Positions 26,218-34,561 of a DNA stretch of 64,000 nucleotides are shown one piece after another. The stretch spans positions 410,001-474,000 of the forward strand of contig NC_019903.1 of NCBI RefSeq assembly GCF_000243135.2, in the 5' to 3' direction. How positions within the stretch are numbered: position 1 is the stretch's first letter; each line of letters opens with the position of its first letter. This stretch comes from Desulfitobacterium dichloroeliminans LMG P-21439. Its GTDB lineage: Bacteria > Bacillota > Desulfitobacteriia > Desulfitobacteriales > Desulfitobacteriaceae. The notes under the pieces are model-generated. The model was not told the origin of the DNA and did no database searches. It worked only from the letters and a program-made list of their open reading frames with translations. The translations under genes and the position numbers were made by a program.

Positions 26218-27675
26218 ATGCTTAAAGTTCGTTTTGCCCCCAGCCCAACGGGGCCCTTACATATCGGCGGTGCACGTTCCGCTCTTTTTAACTATTTGTT
26301 GTCCCGTAAGGAAAATGGGGTATTTATCGTGCGCAGTGAAGATACAGACTTAGAGCGATCCAGTCGGGAATCGGAACATAATATCCTCGAAGCCTTACGC
26401 TGGTTGAATATCCAGTGGGATGAAGGAATCGAAGTGGGTGGCGACAACGGACCGTATCGACAAACCGAGCGCCTAGCCCTTTATCACGAATACACGGACA
26501 AGCTCATGGCCAGTGGCGATGCTTATCATTGCTATTGTTCGGAAGAAGAGCTGGAGCAAGAGCGTCAGGAATTAATCGCCAAAGGGGATACCCCTCGTTA
26601 TCTAGGTAAATGCCGACATCTTACAGACGAAGATCGTCAGAAATACGAAGCGGCTGGCCGTAAGCCGGTGGTTCGTTTCCGGGTGCCTGAAGGGCAGCAG
26701 ATTGTGATCCGCGATCGGGTCCGGGGCGAGGTCATTTTTGAAAGTGACGGAATCGGGGATTATGTCATTGTAAAATCCGACGGTATTCCTACCTATAATT
26801 TTGCGGTGGTCATTGACGATATGACCATGAAGGTGACCCATGTTATTCGCGGGGAAGAGCATCTTTCCAATACTCCTCGGCAAATTCTTATCTACCAGGC
26901 CTTAGGGCTTACCCCACCAGAATTTGCTCATGTCTCCTTGATCCTCAACACTGAAGGGAAAAAAATGAGCAAACGGGATGGGGATACAGCTGTTATCGAT
27001 TATCAGGGAAAAGGATATTTGCCAGAAGCGGTCGCGAACTTCATTGCTCTGATGGGATGGTCTCCTGCTGGAGAGGAAGAGTTTTTCACCCTTGAAGAAA
27101 TGATTCAGGCCTTCTCTCTCGATCGGGTCTCCAAGAGCCCGGCGGTTTTTGATCTTAATAAATTAAATTATATGAACGCTCATTATATCAAAAAGGCTGA
27201 TCCTGAGCGCTTGACGGATCTCGCCCTACCGTATTTGCAAGAGGTAGGAATCATCCCTCGCGAAGAAATCTCGGACACGGATCGAGCTTGGGCGACCCGC
27301 TATGTTCAAGCCATCATCAATCATCTGGATTACCTGGCTCAAGTCAAGGATTATATTCACTATGTCCGAGGTGGAGAGGCTCCTGCTCCGGAAGGTGAAG
27401 CCTTAGAAATTCTCCAAGGGGAACAAGTGACCTCTGTCTTAGACCTTTTTGTAGAGAAGTTAAAAAGCTTAGATGAAATCACGGTGGATACGGTCAAGCC
27501 CTTGTTCAAGCAGGTGACAAAAGAGTTAAAATTAGGTGGAAAGCAAGTCTTTATGCCGATTCGAATTGCTTTGACCGGGCAAATGCATGGACCAGAGCTT
27601 TACGATATCGTACCTCTCTTAGGGCTGGACAATGTAATGAGTCGTTTAGAAGGGTCGAAGAAGCTGTTGGGATAA
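26218..27675 (+). CDS. gltX: Glutamyl-tRNA synthetase
   Basis: A 485-residue class I synthetase charging tRNA-Glu (and in many Firmicutes tRNA-Gln, to be amidated later). It has the HIGH motif as PLHIGGARSALFNYL (residues 14-28) and KMSKR in KKMSKRDGDTAVIDYQ (about 243-258). A helical anticodon-binding C-terminal half follows. ATG 26218 follows AAGGAGG. It lies upstream of the Cys T-box and cysE-cysS, a common Firmicutes order. Confidence 0.96.
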   Translation: MLKVRFAPSPTGPLHIGGARSALFNYLLSRKENGVFIVRSEDTDLERSSRESEHNILEALRWLNIQWDEGIEVGGDNGPYRQTERLALYHEYTDKLMASGDAYHCYCSEEELEQERQELIAKGDTPRYLGKCRHLTDEDRQKYEAAGRKPVVRFRVPEGQQIVIRDRVRGEVIFESDGIGDYVIVKSDGIPTYNFAVVIDDMTMKVTHVIRGEEHLSNTPRQILIYQALGLTPPEFAHVSLILNTEGKKMSKRDGDTAVIDYQGKGYLPEAVANFIALMGWSPAGEEEFFTLEEMIQAFSLDRVSKSPAVFDLNKLNYMNAHYIKKADPERLTDLALPYLQEVGIIPREEISDTDRAWATRYVQAIINHLDYLAQVKDYIHYVRGGEAPAPEGEALEILQGEQVTSVLDLFVEKLKSLDEITVDTVKPLFKQVTKELKLGGKQVFMPIRIALTGQMHGPELYDIVPLLGLDNVMSRLEGSKKLLG

Positions 27676-27735
27676 CGCACCAGGCCTTGAATAAATCATC
27701 TCAACAATTTCATCCTTTAAGGTATGTTTCGTATA

Positions 27736-27764
27736 TTGACACCATTCTTTTGATTCTCTATACT
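27736..27764 (+). promoter_or_regulatory. Promoter of the cysE-cysS operon
   Basis: TTGACA (27736-27741), a 17-nt spacer and TATACT (27759-27764). It lies about 85 bp before the T-box. Confidence 0.75.
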
Positions 27765-27781
27765 TACAACAGGAACCTCAT

Positions 27782-27842
27782 TGCATATAATGCAACGTTT
27801 ATAATTTGGAAAACAGAGATCTGCATTTTGTGCAACGATTAT
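27782..27842 (+). repeat. Two direct repeats upstream of the Cys T-box
   Basis: TGCAT-ATAA-TGCAACGTTTATA (from 27782) and TGCAT-TTTG-TGCAACGATTATA (from 27822) share 17 of 22 positions, with starts 40 bp apart, about four helical turns. The first is also the hairpin TTGCAT-ata-ATGCAA. They lie downstream of the promoter, so they could be operators or parts of the transcript. Confidence 0.55.
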
Positions 27843-27849
27843 ATGTAGG

Positions 27850-28073
27850 TAGCGTGATGAAGGGAAAGAGTAAGAAGAGTCCTTTGCTCAAGAGAGGATG
27901 GAGCAGGTGGAAACCATCCCCAAGGATCTTTTGAAGTGCATCCCGGAGCGTGAGATGAATGGCTAGGCCATTCTCCGTAAGGCTGCGTTAAGGCCATGAG
28001 TGGAACGGGAAACTGTTCAATCAGAGTGGAACCGCGGAAACCTTTCGTCTCTGGACGAAGGGTTTCTTTTTTA
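27850..28073 (+). ncRNA. T-box leader, probably tRNA-Cys responsive
   Basis: Classic T-box parts are visible: a Stem I apex (AGAGAGGATGG with GGTGGAAACCATCC), a specifier candidate TGC at 27937-27939 in GAAGTGCATCC, the antiterminator T-box AGAGTGGAACCGCGG (28023-28037), and a terminator stem 28037-28049/28054-28066 followed by a T-run. The T-box bulge reads TGGA, not the common TGGT, so it pairs with a tRNA whose discriminator base is U. tRNA-Cys has U73. Together with a TGC specifier and cysE-cysS downstream, the amino acid is cysteine. Uncharged tRNA-Cys would allow read-through. Confidence 0.92.
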
Positions 28074-28117
28074 TATCTTTATATCCTATCCGATTTTTTG
28101 ATTGAAGGTGATTAATA

Positions 28118-28786
28118 ATGTTCCGCCAAGTGAAGCAAGACATCCAAGCGATAAGCGAACGTGATCCGGCAGCCAAAAGCATAGTGGAGATTATTTTTTG
28201 CTATCCTGGCCTGCATGCCTTGATAGCCCACCGGTTTGCCCATTATTTATTCAAAAAGAAAATGGTCCTGTTGCCGCGCTTAATCTCCCAAACTTCGCGT
28301 TTTTTTACGGGGATTGAGATTCATCCCGGTGCCAAAATCGGACAGGGACTCTTCATCGATCACGGCATGGGTGTGGTCATTGGTGAGACAGCAGAGATAG
28401 GGAATAATGTGACGATCTACCAAGGGGTAACCTTAGGTGGAACCGGTAAAGAAAAAGGCAAAAGACACCCCACCATTGGGAATAATGTATTTATAGGATC
28501 TGGTGCAAAAATACTAGGCTCCGTGAAAATTGGTGATAATGTTAAAATAGGTGCGGGTTCGGTGGTTACAAAACCTGTACCCGGTAACACGACGGTGGTT
28601 GGCATACCTGGCAAAGTAGTCGTTCAGCACGGGGTCCCCATGAAAGAACTGCAATTGCGCACGAAAAACATCTGTAACAAAGAGATTCGGGTCGAAGAAA
28701 TGCCAGATCCCGATCAAGAAACCCTTCTCTATTTAGTTCGACGTGTGGAGATGTTGGAGAAGAAACTAGCAGAAAAGGAGAGTTGA
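28118..28786 (+). CDS. cysE: Serine O-acetyltransferase
   Basis: A 222-residue enzyme making O-acetylserine from serine and acetyl-CoA, the first step of cysteine synthesis. An N-terminal helical part is followed by a left-handed beta helix of hexapeptide repeats, seen in [20 protein letters not shown] and [20 protein letters not shown], with the catalytic histidine in IDHG. ATG 28118 follows AAGGTG. It is controlled by the Cys T-box, and cysS starts 4 bp after its stop. Confidence 0.95.
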   Translation: MFRQVKQDIQAISERDPAAKSIVEIIFCYPGLHALIAHRFAHYLFKKKMVLLPRLISQTSRFFTGIEIHPGAKIGQGLFIDHGMGVVIGETAEIGNNVTIYQGVTLGGTGKEKGKRHPTIGNNVFIGSGAKILGSVKIGDNVKIGAGSVVTKPVPGNTTVVGIPGKVVVQHGVPMKELQLRTKNICNKEIRVEEMPDPDQETLLYLVRRVEMLEKKLAEKES

Positions 28787-28790
28787 ATTC

Positions 28791-30224
28791 ATGCCACTGA
28801 GACTATTTAATACAATGAGCCACCAGAAAGAAGAGTTTAAACCCCGGGAGAAAGGCAAGGTGGCCATGTACACCTGTGGCCCCACTGTGTACAACTACTT
28901 CCATGTCGGGAATGGACGGATGCTCGTTGTCTTTGATATGATTCGTCGTTATCTGATGTATAAGGGTTATGATGTCACCTTTGTGCAGAACTTTACGGAT
29001 ATTGATGATAAAATCATTAACCGGGGTAACGAAGAGGGTATAGATCCCTTAGAGTTGGCCCAAAAATATATTGAAGAGTACTTTAAAGACGCCAAGGCCC
29101 TGAATTTAATGACCGCAACCATTCACCCTAAGGCTACGGATCATATACCGGAGATGATTGAGATTATCAAAGGTCTGGAAGAGTCTGGCTTAGCCTACGC
29201 TGTGGAGGGTGACGTGTATTTCGCTGTGGATAAGCTCCCTGATTACGGAAAGCTCTCGGGACGGAACTTTGAGGATATGCAAGCTGGAGCTCGAGTAGAA
29301 GTAGAGGAACGTAAGCACAATCCGATGGATTTTGCCCTGTGGAAGAGTGCTAAACCGGGGGAACCCTTTTGGGAAAGTCCTTGGGGAAAAGGTCGTCCGG
29401 GTTGGCATATAGAGTGCACCGCCATGTCCCTCAAATATCTGGGGGCGGGCTTTGATATCCATGGCGGCGGCGGTGATTTAGTGTTTCCTCATCATGAGAA
29501 TGAAATCGCTCAATCGGAAGGCTACCTTCACGGGGAGACCTTCGCTCGTTACTGGATGCATAATGCCTTCCTAACTATCAATCAGCAGAAAATGTCTAAA
29601 TCCTTAGGTAATTTCTTTACGGTCCGGGAAATCTTAGAACATTTCTCTGGGGAAGTTATCCGTTTCTATCTTTTGGGCACCCATTATCGCAGTCCGTTGG
29701 ATTTTGATGATGAGAACCTGCAGATGGCCCAGAAAGGTCTGGAACGTTTGCAAACCAGCATTCGCCTGGCCGATGAGGCTCTTGGGCGCCATGGGGAAAA
29801 ACCTGCAGATGAAGCGAATGACCAGAAGCTAATTGCTGCCGCAGAAGAAGCGCAGCGCGAGTTTGAGAGTGCCATGGACGACGACTTTAACTCCGCTTTA
29901 GCTTATGCGAGCCTATTTGAGCTTGGCAAAGTCATTAACGCCCATGTTCAAGCTTATCCATACGGCTCGGCTGGCCTCCAAAAAGCCCGAGCTACCCTTT
30001 GGGAGTTAGCTGATGTTCTGGGCTTTGACCTCGCTCATCCTGCCAACAGCGCGGAAGCCGGAAATGAAAAACTGGATCAGGTCATGGACCTGCTCTTAGA
30101 AGTGCGGGCTATCGCACGGAAGAAGAAAGACTGGGAGATGTCCGACCTCATTCGGGATCGCCTAAAAGATCTAGGAATTGTCCTCGAGGATACCCCCCAA
30201 GGTGCGCGCTGGACAATCAAATAG
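28791..30224 (+). CDS. cysS: Cysteinyl-tRNA synthetase
   Basis: A 477-residue class I synthetase. HIGH is present as the HVGN variant ([17 protein letters not shown]) and KMSKS as [11 protein letters not shown]. The zinc ligands are in [13 protein letters not shown] and HHENE. ATG 28791 follows AAAGGAGAG. It is the second gene of the T-box-controlled unit, with mini-RNase III next. Confidence 0.96.
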   Translation: MPLRLFNTMSHQKEEFKPREKGKVAMYTCGPTVYNYFHVGNGRMLVVFDMIRRYLMYKGYDVTFVQNFTDIDDKIINRGNEEGIDPLELAQKYIEEYFKDAKALNLMTATIHPKATDHIPEMIEIIKGLEESGLAYAVEGDVYFAVDKLPDYGKLSGRNFEDMQAGARVEVEERKHNPMDFALWKSAKPGEPFWESPWGKGRPGWHIECTAMSLKYLGAGFDIHGGGGDLVFPHHENEIAQSEGYLHGETFARYWMHNAFLTINQQKMSKSLGNFFTVREILEHFSGEVIRFYLLGTHYRSPLDFDDENLQMAQKGLERLQTSIRLADEALGRHGEKPADEANDQKLIAAAEEAQREFESAMDDDFNSALAYASLFELGKVINAHVQAYPYGSAGLQKARATLWELADVLGFDLAHPANSAEAGNEKLDQVMDLLLEVRAIARKKKDWEMSDLIRDRLKDLGIVLEDTPQGARWTIK

Positions 30225-30277
30225 GGTGGATAAGTAGCCGAGTCGACAGAATTCGATAGATTATAGATTGAAAAACA

Positions 30278-30802
30278 ATGGTGAGTATAGAAAGGAGGGA
30301 GGGCGTTCTGCCCGAACCCATGCCAAGATCCTGGCAGGAAATGAATGCCCTTACCCTAGCCTATCTGGGGGATGCTGTCTATGAACTTTGGGTTAGGACA
30401 CATCTCCTCAACAGTGGTCATGAAAAGGTAAATGATCTCCATCACTTCGCTACCAAATATGTTCGTGCTGCAACCCAAGCCAAGCTCCTTCATCAAATAC
30501 TTCCTCACTTGGACGAGCAGGAAACATCCGTAGTCCATCGCGGGAGAAATGCTAAAGGAGGTCATCCGAAAAGCACAGATGTAGTGACCTACCGCCATGC
30601 CACTGCCTTTGAGGCCCTTGTAGGCTTCTGGCAGCTCACAGACAGGACGGAACGAATGCTTTGGGCTTTTGAACAGGTGGACGAGCTCATTATTGAAGGT
30701 GATGAGGAAAAGCCAAGCGGTAATAGCCTCAAAGATGATGATGCTGCCAGCGATGAACCGGTCCAAAGTGGGCAATCCGTGATGGATGAGATGGATTGTT
30801 AA
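30278..30802 (+). CDS. mrnC: Mini-ribonuclease 3
   Basis: An RNase III catalytic domain without the double-stranded RNA-binding domain, which matures 23S rRNA ends. It is marked by LAYLGDAVYELWVRTHLL and FEALVGFWQLT. The end coordinate is firm but the start is not. ATG 30278 has no ribosome site, whereas AAAGGAGGGAGG at 30290-30301 lies inside that frame and points to CTG 30308 or ATG 30320 (MPRSWQEMNAL). An acidic C-terminal extension of about 30 residues is present. It follows cysS, as in other Firmicutes. Confidence 0.9.
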   Translation: MVSIERREGVLPEPMPRSWQEMNALTLAYLGDAVYELWVRTHLLNSGHEKVNDLHHFATKYVRAATQAKLLHQILPHLDEQETSVVHRGRNAKGGHPKSTDVVTYRHATAFEALVGFWQLTDRTERMLWAFEQVDELIIEGDEEKPSGNSLKDDDAASDEPVQSGQSVMDEMDC

Positions 30803-30860
30803 AATGATACGGAATAAAGTGTAAACCCTTAATACTATTGGGAAAGGTTTTAAGAGGTTA

Positions 30861-30940
30861 TCGAGGAACTTAGAGAGATTTCGAGGTACATAGATAGACT
30901 TCGAGGGACTTAGAGAGATTTGAGAGATTTAGAGAGGAAG
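30861..30940 (+). repeat. 20-bp tandem repeat array, four units
   Basis: Units TCGAGGAACTTAGAGAGATT, TCGAGGTACATAGATAGACT, TCGAGGGACTTAGAGAGATT and a degraded TGAGAGATTTAGAGAGGAAG lie end to end with exact 20-bp period. The top strand is strongly purine-rich. The array ends just before the thyX ribosome-binding site. Confidence 0.85.
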
Positions 30941-30956
30941 TTAGGAGGAGAGAGAA

Positions 30957-31628
30957 TTGAACGTTGAACTGATTCAATACACCCCGGACCCGGAGAAAGT
31001 CATTGCGGCGGCAGCTCGTTTATGTTACTCGCCTGATCCTGTTCCCGAGTTACTGGAACGATTAGATGATGAAAAGGTGGCCGACTTTGTCCAAAAATTG
31101 CGCTCCATGGGCCATCTTTCACCCTTTGAGCACATTAGCTTTCAATTCTCCATCGATGGTGTATCCCGGGCTTTGTCCCATCAATTGGTTCGCCATCGGA
31201 TCGCTAGCTATTCACAACGCTCCCAGCGATATGTTAAAGAAAGTGGCTTTGAATTTGTCACTCCCCCTAGCATTCGTAGAAATCCCCAAGCTCTAGAGCG
31301 TTTTGAAAAGGTTATGAACACTCTCCAAGAGGAATACCAGGCCTTACTGGACGTAGCTCCGGCAGAAGATGCGCGCTATATCCTGCCCAACGCCTGCACC
31401 ACCTCTTTAATGGCAACCTTTAATGCACGCTCCTTAATGAACTTCTTCGAACATAGAACCTGCATGCGCGCCCAATGGGAGATTCGCATCCTCGCTGAAA
31501 GAATGCTCGAGCTCGCACGGGAAGTGGCTCCTAATGTCTTTGGGCAAGCCGGCCCGACTTGCGTTACTCAAGGCGTTTGTCACGAAGGGGCTATGAGTTG
31601 TGGGCGGATAAAGGGGCTTAGGAAGTAG
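30957..31628 (+). CDS. thyX: Flavin-dependent thymidylate synthase ThyX
   Basis: A 223-residue FAD enzyme making dTMP from dUMP with methylenetetrahydrofolate and NADPH. The signature RHRxxSxxxxSxR is seen in LVRHRIASYSQRSQRYV (about residues 77-93). The C-terminus has FEHRTCMRAQWEIR. It starts at TTG 30957, 8 nt after AGGAGG. It stands between the 20-bp tandem array and the paired structured repeats. Confidence 0.95.
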   Translation: MNVELIQYTPDPEKVIAAAARLCYSPDPVPELLERLDDEKVADFVQKLRSMGHLSPFEHISFQFSIDGVSRALSHQLVRHRIASYSQRSQRYVKESGFEFVTPPSIRRNPQALERFEKVMNTLQEEYQALLDVAPAEDARYILPNACTTSLMATFNARSLMNFFEHRTCMRAQWEIRILAERMLELAREVAPNVFGQAGPTCVTQGVCHEGAMSCGRIKGLRK

Positions 31629-31641
31629 CTTCGTGAGGGGT

Positions 31642-31947
31642 CTCCAGGATTTTGTTTTACCCCGCTCACTCGGTAAGCTGCGCGGACAAAACTAATCGCT
31701 CAAGCTCTCCGCTCCATCGGTACCTGCGCCGCTAAGTTTTCGTCTGTGGCGTTGCGGCTTGGGCGAAAGCCTCATCCGGCTTTCGTCCCGGCTAAATCGG
31801 CTCCTCGAAAGCACTGCTTTCGCACTTGTTCTCGTAGCCGGTTGGAAACGTCCTGTTTCCAACCCGATTCCGCTGCATGCTTTTCGCGAAGTTTTGTTTC
31901 CGCTCGCTTAAAAGTCGCTCACTCTTGTAAATCAAAATCCTTGGGTT
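31642..31947 (+). repeat. Structured non-coding element, copy A
   Basis: A 306-nt element with nested helices. P1 is CCAGGATTTTGTTTTA (31644-31659) with 31928-31944. P2 is TAAGC/GCTTA (31674, 31906). P3 is ACAAAACT/AGTTTTGT (31686-31693, 31890-31897). P4 is CGGCTA/TAGCCG (31789-31794, 31835-31840), and P5 is CGAAAG/CTTTCG (31806-31822). P6 is GTTGGAAAC-gtcct-GTTTCCAAC (31841-31863). A further hairpin GGGCGAAAGCC/GGCTTTCGTCC (31761-31788) is absent from copy B. Conserved unpaired blocks are AATCGCTCAA, CTAAATCG, CGCACTTGTT and TTTTCGCGAAG. No protein is convincingly encoded. I do not recognise the family. Confidence 0.8.
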
Positions 31948-31951
31948 ATCT

Positions 31952-32170
31952 CTGAAGGTTATCTAGGTAGGCTTTCAAGGCTTTAAGTAATTCTTTGTAA
32001 GACACTAAACAAGTTACATATTCTTACTAAACGAACGCATGAACGGCAAAGGTATCCCTTACTAGAATGACAAGTTTCCTTATCTGCTCGGGTACTAAAA
32101 TCGCCTTTGGCTCTTAGTCTATCTGCAGTATTTTGAGTTGCTTCGTTGCAAGTTCTATACCGTGTGAGCA
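31952..32170. other. Spacer between the two structured elements
   Basis: 219 bp lying between copies A and B. Short frames on both strands lack ribosome sites and known domains. No transposase or recombinase fragment could be recognised. Confidence 0.4.
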
Positions 32171-32423
32171 AACCCAAGGATTTTGTTTTAGCGGAGAGAA
32201 CGGCTTTAAGCGAGCAGCTACCCGTTCTTCGCGAAAATCTAACCACGGAGTCTGGTTGGAAACAGGACGTTTCCAACACGCTAGAGAGCCAAACAAGTGC
32301 GAAAAGCTCGCCCGCTTTTCGGGATGGCGATTTAGCGTGGAACCAGACGCAGTGGATAGGTTGAGCGATTAGAACGGGTGCGCGCAGCTTACGGAGTGAG
32401 CGGGGTAAAACAAAATCCTGGAG
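32171..32423 (-). repeat. Structured non-coding element, copy B (inverted)
   Basis: A 253-nt diverged copy in reverse orientation. Read on the minus strand, P1 is a near-perfect 16-bp stem (32406-32421 with 32174-32190). P2 is TAAGC/GCTTA, P3 is AGAACGGGT/ACCCGTTCT (32371-32379, 32220-32228), and P4 is CACGCTA/TAGCGTG (32333-32339, 32277-32283). P5 is CGAAAAGC/GCTTTTCG (32300-32321) and P6 is GTTGGAAAC/GTTTCCAAC (32255-32277). P3, P4 and P5 differ in sequence from copy A but remain paired. The outer 43 bp match copy A as an inverted repeat with one mismatch. Confidence 0.8.
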
Positions 32424-32492
32424 AATTACGACAAAATGCTCTTCTACCCAAACGCCTCAAACGGAGGCTAATGAAAGGACTGACCCTAACGC

Positions 32493-33230
32493 ATGAACGA
32501 AGAAATCGTATACGGCCGTAACGCCGTCTGGGAACTCCTCCAATCAGGTAAGCCCGTCAACAAACTGCTCTTCCAATCAGAAGGCACTGGCGGTCGCTTC
32601 CAAGACATGGTTAGCCATGCTCGAGGGCAGCAAATTCCCTTCCAATTTGTCGACAAAGTCGCCTTGGACCGCTTGACAGAGAAAGCCAAGCATCAAGGTG
32701 TTTTAGCTTACGCCTCTCCTCGAGAATATGCTGAGGTGGAGGACATCCTAGCTTTGGCAAAAGAAAAGGAAGAAGATCTCTTTATCCTTGTTCTGGATGA
32801 AGTAGAAGATCCTCATAATCTAGGTGCTCTCATTCGGACTGCCGATGCAGCTGGAGTCCACGGGGTGATTATCCCGAAGCGCCGTAGCGTATCGCTTACC
32901 TCAACCGTAGCTAAGACTTCTGCAGGTGCCATAGAGCATGTCTTGGTAGCTCGGGTAGGGAACTTAGTCCAGACCTTAAAGGACCTCCAAAAGGCTGGTT
33001 GTTGGGTGTCTGGAGCCGAAGCAGGTGGAACTGAGGTTTATCGCTCAGATCTTACAGGCCCTAGAGTGATTGTTGTAGGCAGTGAAGGAAAGGGCTTGAG
33101 CCGACTGGTCAAGGAAACCTGTGATGAAATAATAAGCCTTCCCATGAGGGGTCAGATTAATTCTTTAAATGCCAGTGTCGCCGGATCCATTTTATTATAT
33201 GAAGTTGTCCGTCAGCGGAGCGGAAAATAG
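32493..33230 (+). CDS. rlmB: 23S rRNA (guanosine-2'-O-)-methyltransferase RlmB (TrmH/SpoU family)
   Basis: A 245-residue SPOUT methyltransferase. The N-terminal substrate-binding domain has YGRNAVWELLQSGKPVNKLL. The catalytic knot shows LDEVEDPHNLGALIRTADAAG (motif 1 with the RNA-contact asparagine and arginine), VVGSEGKGLS (motif 2) and SLNASVAGSILLYE (motif 3). It is expected to methylate G2251 of 23S rRNA, although some Firmicutes paralogues have other targets. ATG 32493 follows AAAGGA at a rather long spacing. The mrnC-thyX-rlmB-sigH order is common in Clostridia. Confidence 0.9.
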   Translation: MNEEIVYGRNAVWELLQSGKPVNKLLFQSEGTGGRFQDMVSHARGQQIPFQFVDKVALDRLTEKAKHQGVLAYASPREYAEVEDILALAKEKEEDLFILVLDEVEDPHNLGALIRTADAAGVHGVIIPKRRSVSLTSTVAKTSAGAIEHVLVARVGNLVQTLKDLQKAGCWVSGAEAGGTEVYRSDLTGPRVIVVGSEGKGLSRLVKETCDEIISLPMRGQINSLNASVAGSILLYEVVRQRSGK

Positions 33231-33291
33231 GGATTAAATCGTTTATTTCATAATTGCATCAGGGCCATACCAATAGTTACCGAATTGAGAC

Positions 33292-33425
33292 ATAGGACAG
33301 GGTAAAATGGGTCCTATAATACAAAGGCCCTAGTCCAATTAACCCAGACTCAGCTTGTAGAGTACATGAGACGACAGAACATCTAAAACTTCGCCTTGAC
33401 GCTTCTGAATTTCCCAAGGTATAAT
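33292..33425 (+). promoter_or_regulatory. sigH promoter and upstream hairpin
   Basis: TTGACG (33396-33401), an 18-nt spacer and TATAAT (33420-33425) make a strong sigma-A promoter. Upstream, ATAGGAC (33292-33298) and GTCCTAT (33311-33317) form an inverted repeat that could end rlmB transcription or bind a regulator. Confidence 0.7.
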
Positions 33426-33502
33426 AGTAATGTTCATGCGGACAAGAGCAATAGCGATACTTAATGAAATATCTTCATCACCATGATACGGGAGGGAACG
33501 CT

Positions 33503-34156
33503 TTGACAGTAAACGCCCAACTTGAAGTGTTGGTAGAGTGCGACACGATTGAAGTCATAGTGGATGAAGAAGTCGTAGAGCTGGCCAAAAACGGTGATTG
33601 TTTAGCACAGGAATATTTAATTAATAAGTACAAGAACTTTGTCAGAGCAAAAGCAAGATCATACTTCCTCATTGGGGCAGATCGTGAAGATATTATCCAA
33701 GAGGGAATGATTGGGCTCTACAAAGCAATTCGAGATTTCCGTGGTGACAAGCTCTCCTCTTTTCGAGCTTTTGCGGAGCTGTGCATAACTCGCCAGATTA
33801 TCACAGCGATTAAGACTGCAACCAGACAAAAGCATATCCCTTTGAATTCTTATGTGTCCCTAAATAAGCCAATTTATGACGAAGATTCGGATAGAACCTT
33901 GCTGGATGTAATTTCGGGCACAAAAATAACCGATCCTGAGGAATTAATCATTAGCCAAGAAGAATTCGATGATATCGAAGAAAAGATGGGCGAAATTCTC
34001 AGTTCCTTAGAGTGGAAAGTACTTATGGCTTACTTGGAAGGAAAATCATATCAAGAAATTGCTGTAGATCTACATAGACACGTAAAATCCATTGATAATG
34101 CTCTTCAAAGAGTTAAAAGGAAACTTGAGCGCTATTTAGAACGTCGCGATGGCTAA
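33503..34156 (+). CDS. sigH: RNA polymerase sigma-H factor
   Basis: A 217-residue sigma-70-family factor of the SigH (Spo0H) group, directing early sporulation and transition-state genes. Region 2 has YKNFVRAKARSYFLIGADRE followed by DIIQEGMIGLYKAIRDF. Region 4 has LEGKSYQEIAVDLHRHVKSI. TTG 33503 is chosen because GGAGGG ends 6 nt before it; the longer frame from ATG 33464 adds an odd histidine-rich leader with no ribosome site. A terminator follows. Confidence 0.95.
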   Translation: MTVNAQLEVLVECDTIEVIVDEEVVELAKNGDCLAQEYLINKYKNFVRAKARSYFLIGADREDIIQEGMIGLYKAIRDFRGDKLSSFRAFAELCITRQIITAIKTATRQKHIPLNSYVSLNKPIYDEDSDRTLLDVISGTKITDPEELIISQEEFDDIEEKMGEILSSLEWKVLMAYLEGKSYQEIAVDLHRHVKSIDNALQRVKRKLERYLERRDG

Positions 34157-34168
34157 ATGGAATAGTTG

Positions 34169-34198
34169 ACCGACTGATTTAGTCGGTTTTTTATTTTA
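34169..34198 (+). terminator. Terminator after sigH
   Basis: ACCGACT-gattt-AGTCGGT (34169-34187) followed by TTTTTATTTTATTT. Confidence 0.92.
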
Positions 34199-34258
34199 TT
34201 TAAATAAAGGTGTATTTTTTCGAGTAAATAGTATATAATAAATAAGTGCTTCGATTTA

Positions 34259-34342
34259 GGGTAGGTGGCCGAGTGGTTAAAGGCGGCAGACTGTAAATCT
34301 GTTCCGAAAGGTACGGTGGTTCGAATCCATCCCTACCCACCA
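34259..34342 (+). tRNA. tRNA-Tyr (GTA)
   Basis: An 84-nt class II tRNA with a long variable arm, acceptor GGGTAGG/CCTACCC, anticodon GTA in CAGACTGTAAATCTG, T-arm GGTTCGAATCC and an encoded CCA. TATAAT at 34234-34239 suits its promoter. Confidence 0.97.
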
Positions 34343-34384
34343 AACTCTAATTTTGAAATTCATGCCTCCACTATTGATTATCGT

Positions 34385-34459
<75 letters not shown>

Positions 34460-34470
34460 AGTAAACTAAG

Positions 34471-34500
34471 GGCTTTCGGAGAATTCCGGAAGCCATTTTT
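34471..34500 (+). terminator. Terminator of the tRNA pair
   Basis: GGCTTTCGG-agaatt-CCGGAAGCC followed by ATTTTT. Confidence 0.8.
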
Positions 34501-34561
34501 AGATGGCGAACATAGATATTAATGCCTGTTTAAAAGAAACAATGGATTGTGGTGAGTTGAT

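Noticed and set aside
30861-30940. CRISPR array
   Set aside because: The 20-bp units are directly adjacent with no unique spacers, and no cas genes are nearby.
31746-32372. Short reading frames inside the paired elements, including frames on opposite strands with similar translations (LETSCFQPDS)
   Set aside because: The similarity is explained by the two inverted copies of the non-coding element. The frames lack ribosome sites, and the nucleotide changes preserve base pairing rather than codons.
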